A DNA stretch of 7,578 nt from the NCBI GenBank assembly GCA_037384065.1, contig JARROJ010000090.1, forward strand, positions 1-7,578, given 5' to 3'. The notes beneath the pieces were generated by a model. That model had not been told where the DNA came from, did not search any database, and was given only the letters and a program-made list of their open reading frames with translations. This document shows, one piece after another, positions 1 to 5,178 of the stretch (within the stretch, counting starts at the first letter, position 1; each line of letters starts with the position of its first letter). The translations under genes were made by a program, and so were the position numbers. The stretch is from JABDPF01 sp037384065 (GTDB taxonomy: Bacteria > Pseudomonadota > Gammaproteobacteria > Xanthomonadales > SZUA-36).

Positions 1-252
1 GTGAAGCGCGAGGACGAGAAAGCCTTCGCCGAGCTGAACGGCAGCAACCTGATGTTCTGCGAGGACGCCGGGCGCCGCATCCAGACCGCGCTGAACGCGG
101 ACGAGCGTATTCTCGATTTCTGGGTTCGCTGCACGCACTACGAAAGCCTGCATCCGCACAACGCGGTAGCGGTCGTGACCAAGGGCGTGGAAGGCGGCTA
201 CGTGGCCGGCGCCGGCGCGCCGGTGCGCCTGGAGCTCAGCCGCACCAAGTAA
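1..252 (+). CDS. folE2: GTP cyclohydrolase FolE2 (type IB), C-terminal fragment
   Basis: This is the last 83 codons of a gene that begins left of the window; the GTG at base 1 is most likely an internal valine codon. The fragment resembles, from memory, the C-terminus of FolE2 (COG1469). It has a KREDE..FAELNG segment, then NLMFCEDA.RRIQ, then ADERILDFWVR, and finally ESLHPHNAVAV. The Glu and His residues of that last block are conserved in the family. FolE2 converts GTP to 7,8-dihydroneopterin triphosphate, the first step of folate synthesis and also the entry to queuosine. It is the alternative to zinc-dependent FolE and, by established knowledge, can work with other metals, so it is often induced when zinc is scarce. 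No Zur site can be judged because the 5' end is missing. The gene ends with TAA and converges on the M23 peptidase gene across a gap holding a REP pair. Full-length members are roughly 260-310 residues. Confidence 0.8.
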   Translation: MKREDEKAFAELNGSNLMFCEDAGRRIQTALNADERILDFWVRCTHYESLHPHNAVAVVTKGVEGGYVAGAGAPVRLELSRTK

Positions 253-269
253 GCGTGCACGGCTTGCCC

Positions 270-345
270 TGTGGGAGCGGCTTCAGCCGCGACCGTCTTG
301 TTGGTTTCTGCGAAAACACCTGTCGGGCCTGAAGGCCCTCCCACA
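270..345. repeat. REP pair (REPIN-like), inverted orientation
   Basis: Two 25-bp REP hairpins face each other. The first (270-294, plus) starts TGTGGGAG and has stem GCGGCT-TC-AGCCGC. The second (321-345, minus) also starts TGTGGGAG and has stem GGGCCT-TC-AGGCCC. The stems differ by paired changes, so the hairpin is kept while the sequence varies. The outer octamers are complementary, so all 76 bases could fold as one long cruciform. The pair fills the gap between two convergent genes, folE2 and the M23 peptidase gene, where such elements often limit read-through or stabilise mRNA 3' ends; that role is inferred. No U-tract terminator is visible. Such elements are normally mobilised by a RAYT (IS200-like tyrosine transposase), which is not encoded here. 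Confidence 0.88.
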
Positions 346-363
346 GCGACAGCCCCTTGAGGC

Positions 364-1206
364 TTACTCCGCCGCGGGCAAGGCCGGCGGTTCGCCGTCC
401 AACAGCAACTGCGGGTCGACCCGGCGGTCGAGCCAGTTCATGCGCCAGTCGAGGTGCGGCCCGGTGGCGCGCCCGGTGGCGCCGATCTTTGCGATCACCT
501 GGCCCGGTTCGACCTGCTCGCCGACATCGACCAGGACTTCGCTCAGGTGCAGGAAACTCGACGACAGCCCCTGGCCGTGGTCGAGGATGATGGTGCCGCC
601 GGAGTAGAACATGTCGGGGTGGGCGAGCGTTACGATGCCGCCCGCCGGCGCGTGGACCGGCGTGCCGGTCGGCGCGGCGATATCCAGGCCGTAGTGCGGC
701 CGGCGCGGCTCGCCGTTCAGCACCCGCTGGCTGCCGTAGTAGCCGCTGATCCGCCCGGCCGCGGGCCACTGGAATCCTGCTGCGTAATCCGTGCGCGGGT
801 CGGCGCGCTTGCGCGCCGCCGCGACCAGGGCGATTTCCTGCTTGATGCGTTCCGCGTCGGCGGGATCGGGCGTCACCGTGCGCGGCGGCAGCCCGTCGAC
901 TTTTTCGATCCGGTAATCACGCGGTTTGATGCCGAAAGTGCGTTCCTGCGCGCTGCCGTCGGGGCCGGTAACGACCAGCGTCTTGGGGCCTTTTTCGTCG
1001 CGTCCGAAGCCGATCACGAAGCGTCCCTCGGGCGAGACCATCAGGTCGCGGTCGTCCAGCGTCACGCGGCTGCCGGGGCTGACTTCGCCGAACATCAGGC
1101 CGCCCTGGACGGCTTCGCCGCGGAGTTCCAGGGCGTCGGCCGCGGCGGGCTGGGCCAGCGCCAGCAGAGCCAGCAGCAACAGGCAAGGGCGCGTGGTGCG
1201 GGTCAT
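364..1206 (-). CDS. Secreted M23-family metallopeptidase (LytM-type, peptidoglycan hydrolase-like)
   Basis: A 280-residue exported protein. Residues 1-23 form a signal peptide (TRTTR, a leucine/alanine-rich core, then AQPAAADA) with no lipobox. Residues 24-95 look like a small beta-rich domain (V.PGSRVTLDDRDL, PEGRFVIGFGRD). The M23 domain follows at about 145-265. It shows HYGLD (H171, D175), the SSSFLHLS block (H220) and GPHLDWRMNW (H251, D253). In LytM-type enzymes zinc is held by the His and Asp of HxxxD and by the second His of HxH. Here that second His is Asp, giving HLD. I recall HLDWRMNW in related gammaproteobacterial M23 proteins, so this may be a subfamily trait, but activity should not be assumed. 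The likely role is cutting peptide cross-links in the periplasm, or activating another hydrolase if inactive. The ATG lies 11 bp after the mltD stop with only a weak Shine-Dalgarno site (GAGA), which suggests coupled translation in one mRNA. Confidence 0.87.
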   Translation of the reverse strand: MTRTTRPCLLLLALLALAQPAAADALELRGEAVQGGLMFGEVSPGSRVTLDDRDLMVSPEGRFVIGFGRDEKGPKTLVVTGPDGSAQERTFGIKPRDYRIEKVDGLPPRTVTPDPADAERIKQEIALVAAARKRADPRTDYAAGFQWPAAGRISGYYGSQRVLNGEPRRPHYGLDIAAPTGTPVHAPAGGIVTLAHPDMFYSGGTIILDHGQGLSSSFLHLSEVLVDVGEQVEPGQVIAKIGATGRATGPHLDWRMNWLDRRVDPQLLLDGEPPALPAAE

Positions 1207-1217
1207 GCGCGTCTCGA

Positions 1218-2771
1218 TCAGCGGACAATCCGCAACGATTGCCCGGGCTGCAGCATGCTTGTGCCGAGATCGTTCCAGGTCTTGAGATCCTTGACCCGCA
1301 CGTCATACTTGCGCGCGATGCTCCACAGCGAGTCGCCGCGCTGCACGACGTAGCGCGTCGTGCCGCCGCGCGCCGCGGGTTGCTGCGCGGGGCTGTGGAA
1401 CACGGTGATCGTGCGGCCGGCGCGCAGCTTGCGCGGGTCGGAGATGTTGTTCCAGCGCTGCAGGTCCTTGACCGACACCTTGTAGCGCCGCGCGATGACC
1501 GACAGGCTCTCTCCCGGGCGCACGCGATGCGAGACGCGCTGCGAGGCGATCAGGCCGGATTGCAGACGCTGCAGCTCCTGCGCGGCCTGTGCGTACAGCG
1601 GGTCGACCATCAACTGGTTGTCGCGCGGCAGGCGCAATTTCTGTCCGGGCCGGATCAGGTCGCCGTTCAGGTCGTTCGCCGTGCGCAGCACGGACACCGG
1701 CACGGCGTGGCGGGCGGAGATTCCGGACAGCGTGTCGCCGCTCTGCACGACCACCTGGTCCCATTTCATCAGCGTCGAGGCGTCGACGTCCTGCAGGCGG
1801 GCCTCGAGCCGTTCGGCGTGCTCGATCGGCAGCACCACCCGGTAGGGCCCCTCCGGCGAGGTTGCCCAGCGGTTATAGCCCGGATTCAGGCCAAACAGCA
1901 CGTCGATCGGCACCTCGGCCAGCTGCGAGACCAGCACCAGGTCGGCCTGCTGGCCGAGATCGACCGCCGCCACGACCGGGTGATTTGGCGTGTTCGGCAG
2001 TTCGAAGTCGTAATCCTGGGGATTCTCGAACAGGCAGGTCAGGCCGAGCAGCTTGGGCACGTAGCCGCGCGTTTCCCTGGGCAGCTTCAGGTTCCAGAAG
2101 TCCGCCGGCTTGCCGGCCTTGCGGTTGCGCTGGGCCTGGCGGTGGACGCGGTTCTCGCCCGAGTTGTAGCCGGCCAGCGCGAGCAGCCAGTCGCCGTCGA
2201 ACATGTCCGCCATGTACTGCAGGTAATTCAGCGCTGCATCGGTGGAGGCCCACACGTCGCGACGCCCGTCGTACCACCAGTCCTGGTTCAGGCCGTAGTT
2301 GCGGCCCGTGCTGGCGATGAACTGCCAGGCGCCGAGCGCGCGCCCGCTGGAGAATGCGAACGGGTCGTAGGCGGACTCGACGATGGGCAGCAGGGCGATT
2401 TCACCCGGCATACCGCGCCGTTCGAGTTCCTCGGTGATGTAGAAAATCCAGGGTTGCGCGCGCTTGAAGATGCGCGCCATGTAGTCCGGGTGATCGGCGT
2501 ACCACTGCGCCCAGGTCAGCGCGATTTCGTGCTCGGAGCACTCGGGCAGGGCGAAGTTGTGGACGACGCGGTCCCAGATGTTCTCGTGGACGATCGCGAC
2601 CGGCTCGGGCTCGAACAGATGCTCGTCGATCGTGGCGGTCGAACTGGGCGGCGGCTCGGCCGGAGCCGGAGGCTCAGGCGCGGCCACGGGTTCCGGCTGG
2701 ACGCTGCCGCCGGTTGCGGCGCAGCCGGCCAGGAACAGCATGGCGCTCAGTATGATCAGGCGATAACGCAC
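1218..2771 (-). CDS. mltD: Membrane-bound lytic murein transglycosylase D, lipoprotein with three LysM repeats
   Basis: MltD cleaves the MurNAc-GlcNAc bond of peptidoglycan, leaving 1,6-anhydro-MurNAc ends, at the inner face of the outer membrane. With the GTG at 2771 as start, the protein is 517 residues. A signal peptide ends in lipobox LAGC (Cys17), and Ala at +2 fits outer-membrane sorting. A Pro/Glu-rich linker spans about 26-46. The SLT domain covers about 105-245: LPIVESAYDPFAFS with catalytic Glu132, GRALGAWQF, ALAGYNSGE (202-206 for YNSGE) and ETRGYVPKLLG. LysM repeats sit at about 339-381, 414-457 and 474-516, each with a GDTL, GESL or GDSL turn and a PGQ or RAG motif. E. coli MltD (452 residues) has two LysM, so a third is plausible family variation. 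A GTG two codons upstream (2777) is in frame but overlaps the Shine-Dalgarno AAGGAG, whereas 2771 has a 5-base spacer. It is the first gene of a probable two-gene operon with the M23 peptidase gene, and gloB lies upstream as in other gammaproteobacteria. Confidence 0.95.
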   Translation of the reverse strand: MRYRLIILSAMLFLAGCAATGGSVQPEPVAAPEPPAPAEPPPSSTATIDEHLFEPEPVAIVHENIWDRVVHNFALPECSEHEIALTWAQWYADHPDYMARIFKRAQPWIFYITEELERRGMPGEIALLPIVESAYDPFAFSSGRALGAWQFIASTGRNYGLNQDWWYDGRRDVWASTDAALNYLQYMADMFDGDWLLALAGYNSGENRVHRQAQRNRKAGKPADFWNLKLPRETRGYVPKLLGLTCLFENPQDYDFELPNTPNHPVVAAVDLGQQADLVLVSQLAEVPIDVLFGLNPGYNRWATSPEGPYRVVLPIEHAERLEARLQDVDASTLMKWDQVVVQSGDTLSGISARHAVPVSVLRTANDLNGDLIRPGQKLRLPRDNQLMVDPLYAQAAQELQRLQSGLIASQRVSHRVRPGESLSVIARRYKVSVKDLQRWNNISDPRKLRAGRTITVFHSPAQQPAARGGTTRYVVQRGDSLWSIARKYDVRVKDLKTWNDLGTSMLQPGQSLRIVR

Positions 2772-2776
2772 CCGCA

Positions 2777-2782
2777 CTCCTT
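2777..2782 (-). promoter_or_regulatory. Ribosome binding site deciding the mltD start
   Basis: On the minus strand AAGGAG is followed by TGCGG and then GTG at 2771-2769. The 5-base spacer is workable. The GTG at 2777-2775 starts on the last G of this motif, so it is unlikely to be used. The protein therefore probably begins M-RYRLII rather than with two extra residues. Confidence 0.65.
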
Positions 2783-2803
2783 AGAATTCATTTCCGTGGC
2801 GTC

Positions 2804-2831
2804 ATTATCCGGCTTGAGAATTCGCGGTCAA
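2804..2831 (-). promoter_or_regulatory. Sigma70-type promoter for mltD-M23 operon
   Basis: On the minus strand, TTGACC (2831-2826) matches the -35 consensus at five of six bases. GATAAT (2809-2804) matches the -10 at five of six, with a 16-bp spacer. Transcription would start near 2797, about 25 bases before the chosen GTG, leaving a short leader that contains the AAGGAG site. It is the best promoter-like match I found in the window. GAATTC occurs both within the spacer (2818-2823) and in the leader (2784-2789); I attach no function to this. Confidence 0.6.
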
Positions 2832-2882
2832 GTCGCCGAATGCCTCGCAGGAGGGCTTTTGGGACCGGCAGGCTTCATGTCC

Positions 2883-2992
2883 GTCGCGGCTGACGCCGCT
2901 CCTGCGAATACCGTATTTGTGGGAGGGCCTTCAGGCCCGACAGGTATTGCAGGGAGCACGGTGCGCCTGTCGCGGCTGAAGCCGCGCCCACA
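2883..2992. repeat. Cluster of three REP hairpins in alternating orientation
   Basis: Three REPs lie between gloB and mltD. 2883-2906 (minus) is a divergent copy beginning CGCAGGAG with a mismatched stem top (GCGGC-GTCA-GCCGC on its own strand). 2918-2942 (plus) is TGTGGGAG with stem GGGCCT-TC-AGGCCC, and it is identical to the copies at 321-345 and 5964-5988. 2968-2992 (minus) is TGTGGGCG with stem GCGGCT-TC-AGCCGC. The last two form an inverted REPIN-like pair with a 25-bp spacer, almost the same as the 26-bp spacer at 270-345. The cluster sits downstream of the gloB stop and upstream of the mltD promoter, so it may insulate the two genes. The rest of this 263-bp gap holds the mltD promoter and no gene that I can support. 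Confidence 0.87.
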
Positions 2993-3034
2993 GGGCGCTC
3001 CTGAAGTTCTACTGTCCTACTGACGGGCCAACGC

Positions 3035-3811
3035 TTAAAAGGCGTCCTTCCACGCTCGAATGACCGCGAGCGTTTCCGCGCCGGGCGCCACGCCGGGCTC
3101 GCGCGCACGCGCGGCCGCGACGACGGCGGCCTCGCGGGTCCGCAGAAAGGGATTCACGGCCAGTTCGCTCTCCAGCGTGGTGGGCAGGGTGATGCGGCCG
3201 ACCGCGCGGGCGGCCTCGACTTCGCTGGCGCGCCGCGCCAGGGCCGCATTGTCCGGCTCCACCGTCCGCGCGAAGTCGCAGTTCGACAGCGTGTACTCGT
3301 GCGCGCAGAAAATCCGGGTCGCGGCGGGCAGGGCGGCGATCTTGTCCAGTGACGCCTGCATCTCGTCCGCCGTGCCTTCGAACAGGCGCCCGCAGCCGAC
3401 GCTGAACAGGGTGTCGCCGCAGAACAGGCTGCCGTGCCCGTGAAAGGCGATGTGGCTGGAGGTATGGCCGGGAACCTCGAGCACGCGGAACTCGAGCGCG
3501 GGGTCGGTGAGCGTCAGCGTTTCGTCCTGGGCCAGGCTGCGGGTCTGCCCGGGAATCCGCGGGTCGTGCGGGCCGTACACCGCGGCGCCGGTCGCCGCGA
3601 CCAGTTCCGCGACGCCGCCGATGTGGTCGGCGTGGTGGTGCGTGAGCAGAATCGACGTCAGTTCCAGGCCTTCTCGTTCCAGCGTTTCGAACACCGGTTG
3701 CGCGTCGCCGGGGTCGACCACCGCGCAAGTGGTACCCCTCGCCGAAAGCAGCCAGATATAATTGTCGGAAAATGCAGGTATCGCCGTGACTCTGATTTTG
3801 GGCATTCCCAT
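3035..3811 (-). CDS. gloB: Hydroxyacylglutathione hydrolase (glyoxalase II)
   Basis: GloB hydrolyses S-D-lactoylglutathione to D-lactate and glutathione, the second step of cytosolic methylglyoxal detoxification. The 258-residue protein is close to the E. coli length (251). It has a metallo-beta-lactamase fold: an N-terminal PAFSDNYIWLL segment, then the dinuclear metal site THHHADH (H58, H60, D62, H63), GHT (H116), CGDTLF (D133) and AHEYT (H171). The glyoxalase signature GCGRLFEG lies at about 139-146, and the C-terminal part carries NPFLRT and ends IRAWKD. The ATG at 3811 is preferred because it opens directly before GMPKIRVTAIPAF and has GGAGG 10 bases upstream. A further ATG at 3805 is possible, and the longer in-frame opening to 3868 would add residues that look non-native. 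The gene is divergent from the methyltransferase gene, with about 80 bp between starts, and lies upstream of mltD on the same strand but with its own 3' REP cluster between. Confidence 0.95.
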   Translation of the reverse strand: MGMPKIRVTAIPAFSDNYIWLLSARGTTCAVVDPGDAQPVFETLEREGLELTSILLTHHHADHIGGVAELVAATGAAVYGPHDPRIPGQTRSLAQDETLTLTDPALEFRVLEVPGHTSSHIAFHGHGSLFCGDTLFSVGCGRLFEGTADEMQASLDKIAALPAATRIFCAHEYTLSNCDFARTVEPDNAALARRASEVEAARAVGRITLPTTLESELAVNPFLRTREAAVVAAARAREPGVAPGAETLAVIRAWKDAF

Positions 3812-3858
3812 GTTCGTCTTGCCTCCGGGCGGCCGCAAACGTGCGCCGCGAACGCGCA

Positions 3859-3864
3859 ATTCTA
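3859..3864 (-). promoter_or_regulatory. Possible extended -10 element for gloB
   Basis: On the minus strand the sequence reads TGCTAGAAT, an extended -10 (TGn plus TAGAAT, five of six to TATAAT). It lies about 48 bp upstream of the gloB ATG, so transcription would start near 3852. I see no convincing -35, which extended -10 promoters can do without. It is in the divergent gap, so it is well placed, but the motif is short. Confidence 0.35.
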
Positions 3865-3891
3865 GCAAATGTGTCCGGCGGATTGCCTGAA

Positions 3892-4566
3892 ATGCCTCCC
3901 GCCTCCCGTCGTTCGGAATCCAATCTCGAGACCCTGAAGGACCTGTCCGAGGGGTTGCTGCGCAGCGCCGGGCGCACCGGCGAGCGCGGCAACCTGCTGG
4001 AGATCCATCACCCCGCCGCCCCGCTGTTCGACCCGGTTTTCCTGCACTCCGAATCGGAAGTCTTTGGCGTGTCGATTTCCCTCAGCACGGATAGCGACGG
4101 CGGTTCGGGGCCGCGGCTGTGCTGCGCCTCGTCCGATCTGCCGTTCCAGGATCGCGTGTTCCGGATGGTCGTGCTGCATCACGTCATCGGCGACGGCCGG
4201 GAACCCGAACTCGAGGAGGCCTGCCGGGTGACGGCGCGCAACGGCGTGCTGATCGTGCTGGGGCTCAACCGGGGCGGTTGGCGGTACCGCACGCAGGGCG
4301 CGATTCGGCGCCTGCCCGGGCTGTCGCCGTGGTCGGTGAAGGACCGCCTCGAGCGGCTGGGCATGAACATGCAGGGCTTTGCCGGCGCCGGGTTGCTCGG
4401 CCAGCGCAAGCCCCGGTTCATGAACCGCGGGCTCGGCGGACTGGGCGCGCCGCTGGCGGACGTGGTCATCCTGCAGGCGACGCATCGCGACAGCGTGGGG
4501 GTCACGCCGCTGCGGTTCGAAAAGCCGCGCGCTCGCGTTGTACAATCGGCGCCCATTCAAGGGTGA
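3892..4566 (+). CDS. YafS-like class I SAM methyltransferase-fold protein, degenerate motif I
   Basis: A 224-residue, probably cytoplasmic protein. The region SSDLPFQDRVFRMVVLHHVI (about 80-100) followed by EPELEEACRV, NGVLIVLGLN and GGWRYR resembles the second half of the Methyltransf_11 fold. It matches E. coli YafS, which lies at the same place beside gloB and rnhA. After this come PWSVKDRLERLGM and a C-terminal ADVVILQATHR strand, also in keeping with YafS. The SAM-binding glycine loop expected near residue 35 (E/D-x-G-x-G-x-G) is not recognisable: the segment reads NLLEIHHPAAPLFD. It may bind SAM in an altered way or be non-catalytic. Its substrate is unknown to me. The ATG at 3892 has GGCGGA 9 bases upstream; in-frame GTGs at 3871 and 3841 are alternatives. 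Its stop is 10 bp before rnhA, so the two are likely co-transcribed. Confidence 0.78.
   Translation: MPPASRRSESNLETLKDLSEGLLRSAGRTGERGNLLEIHHPAAPLFDPVFLHSESEVFGVSISLSTDSDGGSGPRLCCASSDLPFQDRVFRMVVLHHVIGDGREPELEEACRVTARNGVLIVLGLNRGGWRYRTQGAIRRLPGLSPWSVKDRLERLGMNMQGFAGAGLLGQRKPRFMNRGLGGLGAPLADVVILQATHRDSVGVTPLRFEKPRARVVQSAPIQG
4516..4546 (+). promoter_or_regulatory. Possible internal promoter before rnhA
   Basis: TACAAT at 4541-4546 matches the -10 consensus at five of six bases and is preceded by TTCGAA at 4516-4521, a poor -35 with a long 19-bp spacer. It lies within the end of the methyltransferase gene and would start transcription about 24 bases before the rnhA ATG. This would let rnhA be expressed without the upstream gene. 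The match is weak. Confidence 0.3.
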
Positions 4567-4576
4567 CGATGAATCC

Positions 4577-5041
4577 ATGTCTGAACGAAACACCGTCGTG
4601 ATCTACACCGATGGCGCGTGCAGCGGCAACCCGGGGCCGGGGGGCTGGGGCAGTATCCTGATGTACAACGGGCATCGCCGCGAACTGTCGGGTGGCGATA
4701 AATCCACGACCAACAACCGCATGGAGATGATGGCGGTCATCGAGGCGCTGGAAGCACTGAAGCGCTCCTGTAGAATCGTCATCCATACCGACTCGACCTA
4801 CGTCATGAAGGGCATGACCGAGTGGATGGAGAACTGGAAGCGCCGCGGCTGGAAGACGGCCGACAAGAAGCCGGTGAAAAACGTCGACCTGTGGCAGCGG
4901 CTGGACCAGGCAGTAGCGCGGCACGACGTGGAATGGCGCTGGGTGCGCGGCCACAGCGGCGTGCCGGAGAACGAGCGCGCCGACGAACTGGCGCGGCTGG
5001 CGATCCCGGATATTCGCTCCGCGAATTCCGGGATGACGTAG
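4577..5041 (+). CDS. rnhA: Ribonuclease HI
   Basis: RNase HI cuts the RNA strand of RNA-DNA hybrids, removing R-loops and primers. The 154-residue protein is almost the E. coli length (155). All catalytic residues are present with a constant offset of two from E. coli: D12 (YTDGACSGNPGPGGWG), E50 (NNRMEMMA), D72 (IHTDSTYV), H126 (RGHSG) and D136 (ERADELA). The basic handle NWKRRGWKTADKKPVKN is at about 86-102, as in the E. coli-type enzyme. The ATG at 4577 directly precedes SERNTVVIYTDG, and a GGTGA purine stretch lies 10 bases upstream, overlapping the stop of the previous gene. The last 12 residues (IPDIRSANSGMT) do not look like the E. coli C-terminus and are encoded by a hairpin repeat (5002-5038), so the tail was probably acquired or remodelled by that element. 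The gene lies between the methyltransferase gene and dnaQ, all on one strand. Confidence 0.96.
   Translation: MSERNTVVIYTDGACSGNPGPGGWGSILMYNGHRRELSGGDKSTTNNRMEMMAVIEALEALKRSCRIVIHTDSTYVMKGMTEWMENWKRRGWKTADKKPVKNVDLWQRLDQAVARHDVEWRWVRGHSGVPENERADELARLAIPDIRSANSGMT
5002..5038 (-). repeat. CGTCATCCCGGA-family hairpin repeat overlapping the rnhA 3' end
   Basis: Arms ATCCCGGATATTCGC (5003-5017) and GCGAATTCCGGGAT (5021-5034) pair over 14 bp with one bulged T (5011) and a TCC loop. Read on the minus strand it begins CGTCATCCCGGA and ends ATCCGGGATC, the same ends as the element at 5087-5112. It encodes rnhA residues 143-153 and abuts the TAG stop. I recall repeats with these ends in other proteobacterial genomes, but I cannot count copies here. 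Confidence 0.72.
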
Positions 5042-5086
5042 GGGGTTTGCATTTACCCTGCGAATTCCGGATGTTACTGGCAAGCC

Positions 5087-5112
5087 CGTCATCCCGGACT
5101 TGATCCGGGATC
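5087..5112 (+). repeat. CGTCATCCCGGA-family hairpin repeat, short copy, rnhA-dnaQ gap
   Basis: Perfect 8-bp stem ATCCCGGA (5091-5098) / TCCGGGAT (5104-5111) with loop CTTGA. The outer ends CGTCATCCCGGA and ATCCGGGATC match the copy at 5002-5038, which is in opposite orientation about 50 bp away; only the middle differs. A partial third piece (GCGAATTCCGGATG, 5060-5073) lies between them. A hairpin here could affect rnhA mRNA 3' processing or transcription into dnaQ, which is inference. No clear dnaQ promoter is seen in the rest of this 137-bp gap. Confidence 0.7.
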
Positions 5113-5178
5113 CACAGGCGATGTCATTCGAATCAGCCGCCGGGGCAGATACACAGAAACCGAGTAGCCGTTAAAGCA

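Noticed and set aside
295..320. CRISPR-like or phage attachment structure suggested by repeated 25-mers
   Set aside because: The repeats are hairpins in alternating orientation at separate loci with no regular unique spacers and no cas or integrase genes; they fit REP elements.
454..1353. A 299-codon open frame on the plus strand opposite the M23 gene
   Set aside because: Same shadow effect; the M23 protein has a signal peptide and catalytic motifs while this product has none.
1239..3023. A 594-codon open frame on the plus strand, antisense to mltD
   Set aside because: High-GC coding sequence often leaves the opposite strand open. The product is low-complexity Arg/Val/Ala/His-rich with no known motif, runs through REP repeats, and mltD on the other strand is unmistakable.
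3757..3762. Perfect TATAAT on the plus strand as a promoter for the methyltransferase gene
   Set aside because: It lies in the codons for the conserved DNYIW of GloB, has no -35 at 16-18 bp, and would give a leader over 120 bases. The match is better explained by coding constraint.
5047..5153. A dnaQ promoter (TTGCAT or TTCGAA as -35)
   Set aside because: No -10 with more than three consensus matches at a proper spacing was found for either box.
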